Source of the DNA: Siphonodentalium dalli
Taxonomy: Eukaryota; Mollusca; Scaphopoda; Gadilida; Siphonodentaliidae
DNA: 64,000 bases
NCBI GenBank assembly: GCA_032622095.1
Contig: CP136069.1
Location: 160,875,043-160,939,042 of the forward strand
Direction: 5' to 3'
Shown: positions 12,556 to 24,558 of the stretch, piece after piece
How the letters are laid out: every line of letters starts with the position of its first letter
Position numbering within the stretch: the stretch's first letter is position 1
Notes under the pieces: model-generated
What the model was told of the DNA's origin: nothing
The model's input: the letters and a program-made list of their open reading frames with translations, nothing else
Databases searched by the model: none
Translations under genes and position numbers: made by a program

Positions 12556-15551
12556 AAATTTGACTTCACAAACAGATGTGGGAGAGATGACTGTGATGAA
12601 AAAATCAACCCATACGAACTCATGAATCACTCTTGTGATTATTATGCACCCACTCAATTCCGGGACAATATAAAAAAATGAAAGAAAGGCACCTCATTAT
12701 TAGGCCTTAACTGCTGAAATCTAAATGCGAACTGGGATTCATCCAAAGATTTATTATGTAATATCCAAAACAACAGCAACAATATCTTCGACGTCATAGC
12801 CCTATTTGAAATATTCCGGATCAAGGAAACATATATGTTATCCGGGTATCAACCTTTCGAATACGCAACGCGTCCAGATAACGACGATGGTAGAGGTAGG
12901 GTTGGATTATTTATCAAAAATGGCATAACATTTAGAAATAGACCTGACTTATCTGTATTTATACCACACGTCGCAGAAATGCTATTTGTTGAAATTAATC
13001 CTAACAAAAAAAACTCATATGAGGTAGGAGTAATATACAGACCTAACACAGCCCCGAGAGCAGATATCGATGAATTCATGACTTACATAGATGCCATAAT
13101 GGTCAAACTCAATGAATCGCATACTAAAGCATATTTGATTGGGGACTTCAACGTTGACCTACTAAACTCTGATAATCATACGAAAACCGGTGATTTTATA
13201 GATAACATATTTGAGCGGGGTTACCTCCCTGTGATTACAAAACCTACTCGGATCACGGATTACTCAGCAACATTAATTGACCATATCCATACGAACTCAA
13301 AGTGGAAATATGACTGCAGAATTATATTATCAGATATCTCTGATCATTTTGCAACGTATTACATTGAAAATGAATTGCATAAAAATTATACGAACTCACC
13401 ACAAAAATCCCTAGAACCCATTCGAATGATTAACGAAAAAGATATAAATCCATTTAAAGAAATCCTAGGCAATATATCGTTTGACTCAGTTTTCGGCTGC
13501 AATTCAGCAGAACAGGATTATGAGAAATTTATAGAACAATATATATCAGCTTATGAGCAAGCCTTCCCTCTCAGATACACAGAACAAAGGAAAAAATATA
13601 TCAAAAGGGAACCTTGGATTACAAACGGCTTATTGCAATCATCTTTAAATAAAAGTAAGCTATTCACTAAAAAACTAGCACTGCCATCGATAATCAATAT
13701 AGATAAATATAAAGCATATTGTAAAATATTCAACCAACTGAAAAGGAAGAGCAAAAACCAGTACTATAACTCAATTCTCGAAGAAAAGAAAAATAACATG
13801 AGACGAACATGGACCATATTAAAAGATGCTCTTAAATTATCAACATGTTCACATAGTCTTCCAAAAAATCCAAAACTTCGAAACAGAACAATTTCAGATC
13901 CGGCAACTATTGCGCAATCATTTAACGAATATTTCGCAACAATAGGTCAGAATACAGCTAATAAAGTAGAGAAAATTCAGGATATACAACCTTTGATTAT
14001 ATGTCTGAAAAAAACAAAAGAACTTCTTCCTTTCAGAAACATCATTGTCGGAGATTGTAGATACATGCACCAAAATTTCCAATAAAAGTTGTGTAGACTT
14101 TTCTAATATATCAACGAAGCTAATGAGAAGTACTATAAATGAAACAGCAAACAAGCTTTCATACATAATAAATTTATCTTTCAAACAAGGTGTCGTTCCT
14201 AATAAAATTATAATCTCCAGAGTAGTACCAATATACAAAAATAGTGCCCGTGAAAATATTGAAAATTATAGACCAATCAGTATTCTTCCCTTATGCATAA
14301 ACGTCTAAACTCGTTCTTAACAAAATTTGATATCCTCCACGAAAACCAATTTGGATTTAGAGCAAACAACTCAACCACCCACCCATTACTTCATTTATTA
14401 CATCATATTGCCGAAAATAACGACAAAAAGACACGAGACTCTACATTAGCAATCTGTATTGACCTTTCAAAGGCATTTGACACAATCAGTCATGACATAC
14501 TCCTACAAAAGCTTGACCATTGTGATATTAGGGGCATAACCAAGAAATGGCTCATGAGTTACTTGGAGGGAAGACAGCAATATGTTGAAATCGAACATGA
14601 AAAATTAAATATGCTCAATATTAGCTGTGGGGTGCCTCAAGAATATATTTTAGGACCGCTACTTTTTCTCATATACGTCAACGATATGCACAATAGCACG
14701 TGTTTGAACATACTTTCATTTGCAGACGACACAACCCTCCATATTTCTGGAAATGACCACCGCCTAATTGACAAACAAGTTAATTCAGAATTGAAGCAAT
14801 AAATTGGTTATTATTATAACAAAAAGTAAGTACATGTTACTAGACCCAACTAATAATGACTTTAAATGGAATATTCTTAAAATAAAACCGAACAACGAGC
14901 CACTAACACGAATTGGAAACGTTAGACCGGAACAATGTATGAAATTCCTCAGAATTAAGAAAATTTCACCTTCAAATATCACATATCAATGATAAAAACA
15001 AGGATATCCAATGCAATGTACTGCATCAATAAGGTTAAACGTATACTTCCCAAAAACTTTTTGAAAACCTTATACTTATCTCTAATCCACAGTCATCTCA
15101 TATGTGGGTTGCCTATTTGGGGTCATGCTTTTCAAACAACAGAAAAAAGCCACCCGTATCATGGCAAACAGAACGTATAGAAGCCACACAGAGCCCATAT
15201 TTCGCAAAGAAAAGATTATAAACTTTTATGACATGTATCGGTTACAATCGGCTACATTTGTATTTGATTGGACAAAAGGAAACCTTCCGAAATCATTTGA
15301 TAATTCGTTTGAATATACAACTGCTAATACTCGACAAGCTGGCAATTTGAAAGTATTAACCACGAGAACGACTTGTACTTCCATACTACCCAAACATGCG
15401 TTTCCGTGCATATGTAACTTATTGGATAAAAATCTAAAAAATATCAGATTTCGAAATAGATTAAAAAGAATTGAAAAATAAATATTTATCGCAATATGCA
15501 ACAAAAGTTAAATGCGACAACTCACTTTGTCAAGACTGTAAAGTGGCTTAA
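12556..15551 (+). pseudogene. Decayed Jockey/CR1-type LINE ORF2: endonuclease and reverse transcriptase
   Basis: Joined over several frames this is an ORF2 polyprotein. An N-terminal stretch (SCDYYAPTQFRDNIKK, to about 12680) precedes LNC*NLNANWDS, the start of an APE-type endonuclease. The long frame 12835-14085 holds YLIGDFNVDLL, TLIDHIHTN and the catalytic SDISDHF. The reverse transcriptase follows after a frameshift: RVVPIYKN and ENYRPISILP near 14220-14290, then palm motif A ICIDLSKAFDTI, motif B GVPQEYILGP (Gly-Ser of the usual GVPQGS replaced by Glu-Tyr) and motif C SFADDTT, ending at 14802. The tail (14804-15481) is split over three frames. The last frame reads CDNSLCQDC before TAA at 15549-15551. 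At least four frameshifts and early stops are present, so it is dead. Its role was target-primed reverse transcription. Confidence 0.85.
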
Positions 15552-16020
15552 TATAGCATTGACCCCTAATCCTCCCATCATTGTAGTACTTGCAATACAA
15601 TCTGGTATGTTCACCTTAACATTTTGGCGGGACGAAACGATAAACTGCTTCCTACATATCGATATATGAATTCCTCGATTACCTGAAACAAATACCTGCT
15701 TCAGCAACAACGATCATTCAATGCATTTGATAATCGGAAGCCATTATTTTCTTAACCAATGAAGAATCAAAAGAGCCCCGGCCATACCCCCATTATTAGT
15801 GACATATTTATTATAAGACCATGAATACAGCCAATACATATGTATTAACACATATACATGTAGATGCATCCAATAAGTGGTTTGGATACTTTATTTGTCT
15901 ATATGAACTACATTCTATCGTTTTCATTATCATTTCACTTCATTAGTTGCCACTTCATGTTTGTATACGTAGGGGCGACAGGAAGACGGCCCATCTGGGC
16001 CATGTCGCTCCTGTATAATA
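15552..16020 (+). other. LINE 3' UTR with conserved hairpin at 15971-16012
   Basis: Downstream of the ORF2 stop there is no coding signal. At 15971-16012 a strong stem-loop can be drawn: GGGGCGACA pairs with TGTCGCTCC, with an inner GGCCCA/TGGGCC stem, and CAGGAAGAC lies on the 5' side between the two stems. The second LINE has a comparable structure at 20523-20567 with different paired bases but the same CAGGAAGAC. A 3' UTR structure of this kind is the likely recognition site for the element's own reverse transcriptase. Confidence 0.55.
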
Positions 16021-17458
16021 TCATTTTTGTTTGTTTATTATCACCATTGGCATAAGCTTGTAAATATTATACAAATACACAATCATCATTACATTGGTAT
16101 AGATCTGTGTACATAAATATGTGAAGTCTTGTGTCACGGATGACTGTGGTCACATCATGATTACTGGTAGTGAACTCGCGCTCATCAACACTCTGCTAAT
16201 GGATAAGTTCCCGTCAGATTAGGCCAGTCAAAAAAAACTTAATCCACTGCCAGCAGACCAAAGCGATTTGATCTATGTTACACATGGACGTGCCTATAAT
16301 GTATCATTAATAGAGTGCGGTTTCACATTGGAATTACCAACTGCACATCCTCTCCTTGAACCAGACCAATCCCACCAACTTGCATAATTTCATTTGCGTG
16401 TACCCCTCCCCTTGAGTTTTGATTTCCCCCAACTTTTCCCTCACGTGCCTGTGTGGTAGCGGTATCCGTATCCTGTTCTGAATGGATAGTTATCCTGTTG
16501 TCACTAGCCATCTGGATAAACATAATCAACTGGGTGGACTCTATTTGGGTCTGAGTAAATTTTGAGATTCTGGAAATTACAAAATCCTAACATCTAGTGG
16601 TAAAACTAGTGGTGAGAGTGGCGTTTCTAAGTTATTTTAATACCGGGGGCTGGGCAGGACCATGCAGAACCATGATCGGTCCGGTGTGAGAATTTTCAAA
16701 TATGAACATGAAAATAGCAAAATCATGGCATCTCGGTTAGCCTCCAGCTTTCCAAGTGTTGGAAATTTCCAACTTGACACCCACCTAATTTCGACGAAAA
16801 CACGAGCATTAACCACTGATAATGAAACACCACGCGAAATTTCAGAAAGCGTTGGAGCCGTATCAAAATATAAAATGGTGTATGTATACCCAACCATCAG
16901 CCTTTGACTGGAGGTAGCGTTATGTTCAACTTGATGCCCGACACTATATATATGCTATGAATTTGGATAGTCACTTTAAGCTAGTGTTTCGTGTCTATTT
17001 TTATGCGCCGACTACTCGTCAGGGACAGGCGCTTTAATTAGATAAGTCGACATTTTATGTCTGTTTACGGAATACATCAGATTCCAGTTGGTTACCACGT
17101 GATGTGAAAGATATTTATTTGCAAATGTATTGCAATCGGAATACAGGGGATTCCATGGTAGTTTTGCCATGTTAGGTGGAGTGTTGGATTTGCAAAATAC
17201 ATGCAATCATTCTGTATGTGTGTATGTTCCTCGGTCTGGTTGCGAATCGAGTTTCTTATTTCGGATTCAGAGTTTGCTCGGCCATATATGTATACCAAGT
17301 ACTTAAATGTGATCACCTTTGCGAATCATCTGACGTGTGTTGAACTGACAAAGATTAAGCATATATATACGCTATGCCCGAGTAATGATTAATCAAATCC
17401 GATTAGCCTGTCGCAATGCCTTGCTGTTGCCGTGAACTATAACTATTAATCAATCATC
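16021..17458. other. No gene seen between the two LINEs
   Basis: AT-rich with short frames on both strands. Around 16325-16440, phrases such as ccttgaaccagaccaatc recur at 32220-32240 inside the large transposon, so part of this is an old dispersed repeat. Nothing else can be supported. Confidence 0.4.
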
Positions 17459-20275
17459 CGAACACCAAATTCCGGGTTATCATCCTATGGAATTTAGATG
17501 TCGGGTAGACGACGATTGGAGGGGAGGTGTATGCCTATTTGTTAAAGACAACATTCCATAAAAACTAGACCTGATCTTACTGAATTCATTCCACATGTAA
17601 TCGAAACTGTATTTATAGAAATAAACACAGGAAAGCATAACTCCCATATCGTCGGTTGTGTTTACAGGCCGAATACAGCACCAAAAGCTCATATCGATAA
17701 ATTCATGGCGAAATTTGATGGCATTTTATAAAAAAATCTAAAATCACAAGTCCTACATAGCAGGAGACTTCAACATAGACTTACTTAATTTTAAAACGCA
17801 TTCCAAAACAAATGAATTTATTAACAACATTTTCACCAGAGGATTCGTGCCCACGATAACCAAGCCTACTCGAATGACAGACCACTCAGCTACTCTGATC
17901 GACAACATTTACACAAACAATATTCGCAATGAACATAGCGCAGGCATAATTACATGTGACGTATCTGACCATTTTGGCATATTCTATAGCGAACCGCATA
18001 AACAAATACACGCATCTCACACCCTCGACACAGGCCCAAATACCAAACAAAGATATTTTAGCGCTGAAAATATCAGTAATTTCAAATCTGTTTTACAAAC
18101 ATGCAAATTTGAATCTGTACTACAATGTAATTCAATTGATCGTGCATACGATCATTTCCTTGAAATATATTTGAATGCCTACGAATTGGCATTTCCACCC
18201 AAGAATCTTAAAATACCCAAGAAATTTATAAAACGCGAGCCCTGGATGACACGAGGTCTGATTAAATCAAGTATCGTAGAGCAAGAATTAGACACCAAGA
18301 AACTTAAATCAGCATCCGTCGAGCTAAAAATACATATTTAAATTATCGTCAATTATATAATAAACTTCTCAGAAAGAGCAAACAATTATATTACTCACGA
18401 ATTCTTGATGAAAACAAGAACGATCTGAAGAAAACTTGGACAATATTGAAGGGTGCACTAAAGATGGAAGGGGGCACTGTTAATCACCCTAAGGTCCTTT
18501 TCGATAACGGGACTGAAATCACTTGTCCCAGCCTTATGGCTGATAAATTTAATGCGTACTTCTCGAGCATTGGGCGTAAAACTAGTCAACTTGTTGCGAA
18601 TGAACACAACGCAGATTTTTCTGATTATCTCCGCAATAGAATAGACGACCTTGACATCTTTGATGTTACCCCAACCACAATCCAAGAAATTATTTTAACC
18701 TGCTTATCAATGAAAGGTAAATCTAGTATGGATTTTAAAGGGATAACCACTAAACTCATGAAGAAAACAATTGAAACCATAGCTCCGGCATTGAAACGTA
18801 TATTTAACCTCTCATTTGAACAAGGAATTGTCCCAGAAAAGATGAAAATAGCAAAGGTTGTTCCAATACCAAAAAATACCAATGCACACGAAATTTCCAA
18901 CTACAGACCAATCAGCATCCTACCTACTTTTTCCAAGCTATTAGAACGAATAATGCAAAAACTCCTAATATAGTTTTTAACTGAGCACGATATTTTGTAC
19001 AAGCACCAATATGGCTACCGTCCAAACCACTCTACTTTTCATCCGATCGTACATCTTCTCGACCAAATAGCCAACAACAATGAAAAAACAATCAGGGATT
19101 CAACAATAGCACTATTCCTAGACCTCTCTAAAGCATTTGACACTATAAATCATGATATATTAATTTCAAAATTATATCATTACGGGATAAGGGGTACTGC
19201 CCTATCTTGGTTCCAAAGCTATCTAGACAACAGACGACAATATGTTGAACTACAGGGAAATAAATCCAAACTAATGGACATAACGTGCGGAGTCCCTCAA
19301 GGCTCCATACTCGGCCCCATCATTTTTTTAATCTACGCTAACGATATGCCAAACGCGACAAGCATCAATATATTGTCTTACGCAGATGATACCACCTTAA
19401 TAGCTAGCGGGGATAACGGTACTCAAATTGAAAGCTGTGTGAACAATGAACTACGTAATATATACACCTGGTGTTGCTGCAATAAGCTTTCTATACACTC
19501 AGAAAAGAGCAATTATATGCTCATGCACCCGGAAAATAACGACACCAACTGGAGCACTATGAACATTCTCTTAAATAACACAGAATTGATACGTATTGGA
19601 AATAGTGAGAACGAAATCTCAACGAAATTTTTAGGCATTCACATAGATGAAAATCTATCATTTAAGAAACACATATCATCTGTCTGCTCCAAATTAGAGC
19701 ACGCCATATATCATATAAACAAAGTCAAAATCTGTTTCCCAGGCAGCGCCCTTAAAACGTTATTTTATGCCCTAATCCAAAGTCACTTGGTATATGGAAT
19801 CCAGATGTGGGGCCATGTTCCCGAGGTAAAACGAGTTTTCTTACTACAAAAAAGCGCAATACGAATTGTATGTAAAAAAAACTACAGGAGCCATACCGAA
19901 CCTTTGTTTAAAAAAGAGAATATCTTGAAAGTATACGACATCCACAAAGTCCATACTACCCTATTCATGCATGACTGGTATTACAACCGCCTGCCTGAAT
20001 CCTTTTCCCAAATGTTCACTAAACGTATTGCCGGACCGGATACTAGACAACAGCGCCCATTATTCCTCAAAACCCCGAGAACCTCCTTTTCTGAACAGCA
20101 ACCATTTCATGCATTCCCAACCTCATGGAACAACTTAGATAACACTATGACTAAAAATCAAAGTAGGCACGTATTCAAAAAACACATCACAGAGAAAACA
20201 ATAAGCGCATATTCTAACGATATCAAATGCAAGAATCGAGGATGTCCAGACTGCCCCAAGAACGTACCCCGCTAA
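17459..20275 (+). pseudogene. 5'-truncated Jockey/CR1-type LINE ORF2, best preserved copy in the window
   Basis: Similarity to the first LINE begins abruptly at about 17459 (EHQIPGYHPMEF), inside the endonuclease, so the 5' end is lost as in typical abortive target-primed insertion. The endonuclease shows GDFNIDLL (about 17767), TLIDNIYTN and SDHFGIFY. A frame change near 18330 leads into a linker and RT fingers (18446-18973: AKVVPIPKN, SNYRPISILP). An in-frame TAG at 18971-18973 interrupts it, and the same frame continues to 20275. The palm is intact: FLDLSKAFDTIN, GVPQGSILGP, SYADDTT. A thumb/tail region ends in CKNRGCPDC. At least three frameshifts plus the TAG make it inactive. Residues 18995-20275 (426 codons) are open. 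Confidence 0.88.
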
Positions 20276-20656
20276 GTATACGTATAACACATTCAACGTC
20301 AATCTATACGAATCAGTAGTCCCTGTAACCTCATCCGCCAAACATACTACCCGATCATCTGAATTTGAACCATATACATGGTATTGAACATCCCTCGGGT
20401 AGAATCCATGTTCACACATTTTTAAACTAAGCCCTAAACTCATAAATTACATATGCACAATATGTGCACGGCTCACCCAAGGCCATCTTACTATAAGTTA
20501 TTACTTTCTATATTTACCATAATGGGGATGGCAGGAAGACAGTCTTGCCAGATTATACCATCCCCCATAATATACGACAGAATTATCCATAATTGTTATC
20601 ATTATTATGTAATATGTATGTGTATTGAAATAAAATATCCTATCCTATCCTATAAG
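20276..20656 (+). other. LINE 3' UTR: hairpin and (TATCC)n tail
   Basis: The 3' UTR contains a stem-loop at about 20523-20567 (TGGGGATGG with CCATCCCCCA, enclosing GCAGGAAGAC...GTCTTGCC). It ends in AATAAAATATCC followed by TATCC repeats (about 20636-20652). Short tandem repeats at the 3' end are typical of CR1/L2-like elements. The duplicated copy at 23398-23526 has the same hairpin and one fewer TATCC unit. Confidence 0.65.
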
Positions 20657-20958
20657 ATTTTTACTCACACGGACGATTACCGTTTTCATCTGTGAGCATT
20701 TCAGACATTATTAGTTGGAAGCATCACACAACAATTAGGTTGATTTGTTTCTGGGAGTTCGATAGTCCATCTGGTAGTCTGCGTGAAATTCCGAGATATC
20801 GCATATAATGTACCCATATATGCAAGCAATTGATGCTCACAACTGGCTGAACAGTATGTCGCAATGTTGTGTCATCTTAATATATATAGTGTCCCTGTAC
20901 AAGAATGCGACAGCATATTTATTAAATATGTCAGATTTAACCCATTACACGCCAATAT
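20657..20958. other. No gene seen; flank of the LINE insertion
   Basis: AT-rich sequence after the TATCC tail, starting aagatttttactcacacgg. It is repeated at 23522-23825 in the second copy. No coding or RNA signal. Confidence 0.4.
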
Positions 20959-21012
20959 AAAAATCCCCCTTGTTGCCACCATGGTAAAACACCACGGTAA
21001 ACCATGGTAAAC

Positions 21013-21180
21013 AAACCGAGATATTTTGGCCACCCATCGTTGTGTCACCATGGTGGTTTACCATGGTGGTTTACCATGGTTTTACCGTGGTGGTAATACC
21101 GTGGTGGTAAACCACCGTGGTAAACCATCTTGGTAAACCACCATGGTGACACCACGATAGGTGGCCAAAATATCTCGTTT
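21013..21180. repeat. 168-bp inverted repeat with roughly 50-bp arms
   Basis: The left arm 21013-21063 (aaaccgagatattttggcc ... caccatggtggtttacca) and right arm 21131-21180 are inverted copies at about 90% identity. The spacer is built of the same ACCATGG/ACCGTGG vocabulary as the arms and the following minisatellite. It may be a foldback transposon or the origin of the minisatellite. The second copy is at about 23883-24050. Confidence 0.75.
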
Positions 21181-21185
21181 TTTTA

Positions 21186-21640
21186 CCATGGTTTACCATG
21201 GTGTTACCATGTTGGTATACTTTGGTTTACTGTGGTGTTACCATGATTGTGTACTGTGGTTTACCGTGGTGTTACTATGGTTTACCGTGGTGTTATCATG
21301 GTGGTATACTGTGGTTTACCGTGGTGTTACCATGGTGGTATACTGAGGTTTACCGTGGTGTTACCATGGTGGTATACTGTTGTTTACCGTGGTGTTACCA
21401 TGGTTCACCGCGGTGTTACCATGGTGGTATACTGTGGTTTATCGTGGTGTTACCACGATGGTATAATGTGGTTTACCGTGGTGTTACCATGGTGGTATAC
21501 TGTGGTTTACCGTGGTGTTACCATGATGGTACACTATGGTTTACCGTGGTGTTACCATGGTGGTATACTGTGGTTTACCATGGTGCTATACTTTGGTTTA
21601 ACGTGGTGGTTTACACTTGTTAACCATGGTAATTTACTGT
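21186..21640 (+). repeat. 34-bp minisatellite, about 13 units
   Basis: The unit is gtggtttaccgtggtgttac plus catggtggtatact. Because 34 is not a multiple of 3 and the unit lacks stops, all three plus frames stay open and give the same 34-residue cyclic peptide (YRGVTMVVYCGLPWCYHG...). This looks like a gene but is repeat-driven. The array decays into unique sequence after 21640. Confidence 0.9.
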
Positions 21641-21735
21641 GGTTAACCATGGCAGTTTACTGCAATATTGCTACATGTTACCATTTCATGAGATTCCATC
21701 CACAGCCATGTAAATTATTAAATATTCTGTGGTTC

Positions 21736-22123
21736 GATCTGCACACCGGAGCTTCTAGCGCTCTCCGCTATACACCCCACCCACATATTAAGCTCATGTT
21801 GAGAATGCATGAGTACGATGGCTAACGTTCTGAAATGCATAGCAATTGAATTTTAATCAAGAAAAGTTACTATCGGCTCATCGGGGGTAATGTCGATGGT
21901 TGTGATCGATATGAAAATGATTGTTCTTTCAGATGATACCGGATTGCATCGATAACAACCATCGGCATTACTCCCAGTGAGCCGAGTAACCTTTATTTAT
22001 CAAAATTCAGTTGCTATGCATTTCAGAAAATTCAGCCTTCATGCTCCTTCTCTACTGTATGGAGTTTAGCGTATGGTGTGGGTTGGTGTATAGCGGAGCT
22101 CGTTACAAGCTCCTGGGGATCAG
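21736..22123. mobile_element. MITE-like long inverted repeat, about 390 bp
   Basis: The strongest inner arms are 21830-21913 and 21945-22026 (ctgaaatgcatagcaa / ttgctatgcatttcag, continuing through gttacTatcggctcat). Weaker pairing continues outward to cgctatacacc near 21768 and ggtgtatagcg near 22085. There is no ORF of note and no clear target duplication. It is repeated at about 24559-24948. Confidence 0.65.
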
Positions 22124-22439
22124 CATGTTCGTGTTAAATGTAATGAACAATTCAAGTTCATTGATAACAGATCTTAGACTTATTAGAGCAAAGTTGTTAA
22201 AATTGCGAGTATACACCTTGAGAATGGCAGCAACAATTAGCAATATTATTTATTTGAAAAAACCTGTGTTCTCAGGGAGTTTCGTCGTCACTGAAATTGT
22301 CTCTATCGTTTTCAGGGCCGGAAACTCTGTCACGTGACAGCTAATTTCGTCACCAAAATTTCCGAGTAAAACACAATGTCGTCTACTATATTCTTGTTTT
22401 TCAGAACTGTGGAGTGGCGCAGAGGACAGTTTGTAGTTT

Positions 22440-22616
22440 TTGACATGTATTGCTTATTGCTTAAATTTATAAAATATTCAAGTGTTTGACTGATACCTAA
22501 ACAAAAAAATATATATTTGGACAATATTCGAATGTGCGCATAATTGTTTTTTGTTTGGGCATCAGTCAAATACTTGAATATTTTATAAGTTTATTCCATT
22601 ATCCATACACGTCAAA
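22440..22616. mobile_element. MITE-like foldback element, about 175 bp
   Basis: The arms are about 22440-22508 and 22551-22616. The best-paired part is aaaatattcaagtgtttgac against gtcaaatacttgaatatttt, followed by actgataccTAAACAAAAAA against TTTTTTGTTTGggcatcagt. The outer arms continue to tgacatgtat / atacacgtca. The second copy is at about 25265-25441. Confidence 0.65.
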
Positions 22617-22779
22617 ATATTTAAATATATCAAAGATATCATTTATCTCGCGAGGCGAATCAGATCAAATGGAACCACAAGTGTACACTGTTTGGTTAAG
22701 TGCGGTCGGTCGGTTTATAAATTGATTTTTTTTATTTAAAACCAATAAAATGACATAGCTGTAGCACGTTACTAAAAGC

Positions 22780-23154
22780 TTGTTTAAAAAAGAGAATATC
22801 TTGAAAGTATACGACATCCACAAAGTCCATACTACCCTATTCATGCATGACTGGTATTACAACCGCCTGCCTGAATCCTTTTCCCAAATGTTCACTAAAC
22901 GTATTGCCGGACCGGATACTAGACAACAGCGCCCATTATTCCTCAAAACCCCGAGAACCTCCTTTTCTGAACAGCAACCATTTCATGCATTCCCAACCTC
23001 ATGGAACAACTTAGATAACACTATGACTAAAAATCAAAGTAGGCACGTATTCAAAAAACACATCACAGAGAAAACAATAAGCGCATATTCTAACGATATC
23101 AAATGCAAGAATCGAGGATGTCCAGACTGCCCCAAGAACGTACCCCGCTAAGTA
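22780..23154 (+). pseudogene. Duplicated 3' fragment of the LINE ORF2
   Basis: The last 123 codons of the LINE ORF2 (from FKKENILKVYDIHKVHTTLF to the CKNRGCPDC tail) are repeated here, ending with a stop at 23152-23154. It is part of the 2.85-kb tandem duplication, not a new insertion: the flanks after it also match. No endonuclease or RT motif is present, so it codes for nothing functional by itself. The 3' UTR hairpin recurs at 23398-23443. Confidence 0.9.
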
Positions 23155-23882
23155 TACGTATAACACGTTCAACGTCAATCTATACGAATCAGTAGTCCCT
23201 GTAACCTCATCCGCCAAACATACTACCCGATCATCTGAATTTGAACCATATACATGGTATTGAACATCCCTCGGGTAGTATCCATGTTCACACATTTTTA
23301 AAAAAAGCCCTAACTCATAAATTACATGTGCACAATATGTGCACGGCTCACCCAATGCCATCTTACTATAAGTTATTACTTTCTATATTTACCATAATGG
23401 GGATGGCAGGAAGACAGTCTTGCCAGATTATACCATCCCCCACAATATACGACAGAATTATCCATAATTGTTATCATTATTATGTAATATGTATGTGTAT
23501 TGAAATAAAATATCCTATCCTATAAGATTTTTACTCACACGGACGATTACCGTTTTCATCTGTGAGCATTTCAGACATTATTAGTTGGAAGCATCACACA
23601 ACAATTAGGTTGATTTGTTTCTGGGAGTCCGATAGTCCATCTAGAAGTCTACTGAAATTCCGAGATATCGCATATAATGTACCCATATATGCAAGCAATT
23701 GATGCTCACAACTGGCTGAACAGTATGTCGCAATGTTGTGTCATCTTAATATATATAGTGTCCCTGTACAAGAATGCCACAGCATATTTATTAAATATGT
23801 CAGATTTAACCCATAACACGCCCATATAAAAACCCCCCTTGTTGCCACCATGGTAAAACACCACGGTAAACAATGGTAAAAA

Positions 23883-24463
23883 ACCGAGATATTTTGGCCA
23901 CCCATCGTTGTGTCACCATGGTGGTTTACCATGGTGGTTTACCATGGTTTTACCGTGGTGGTAATACCGTGGTGGTAAACCGCCGTGGTAAACCATCTTG
24001 GTAAACCACCATGGTGACACCACGATAGGTGGCCAAAATATCTCGTTTTTTACAATGGTTTACCATGGTGGTATACTTTGGTTTACTGTGGTGTTACCAT
24101 GACGGTGTACTGTGGTTTACCGTGGTGTTACTATGGTTTACCGTGGTGTTATCATGGTGGTATACTGTGGTTTACCGTGGTGTTACCATGGTGGTACACT
24201 GAGGTTTACCGTGGTGTTACCATGATGGTATACTGTGGTTTACCGTGGTGTTACCATGGTTCACCGCGGTGTTACCATGGTGGTATACTGTGGTTTATCG
24301 TGGTGTTACCACGATGGTATACTGTGGTTTACCGTGGTGTTACCATGGTGGTATACTGTGGTTTACCGTGGTGTTACCATGGTGGTATACTGTGGTTTAC
24401 CATGGTGCTATACTTTGGTTTAACGTGGTGGTTTACACTTGTTAACCATGGTAATTTACTGTG
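23883..24463 (+). repeat. Second copy of the inverted repeat and 34-bp minisatellite
   Basis: Same structure as 21013-21640, with fewer minisatellite units (about 24053-24463). The open frames at 24078-24647 come from the repeat. Confidence 0.9.
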
Positions 24464-24558
24464 GTTAACCATGGCAGTTTACTGCAATATTGCTACATGT
24501 TACCATTTCATGAGATTCCATCCACAGCCATGTAAATTATTAAATGATCTGTGGTTCG

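Noticed and set aside
21161-21825. Overlapping plus-strand ORFs of 61-192 codons, also at 24078-24647
   Set aside because: They are frames of the stop-free 34-bp minisatellite and give the same cyclic peptide in all frames.
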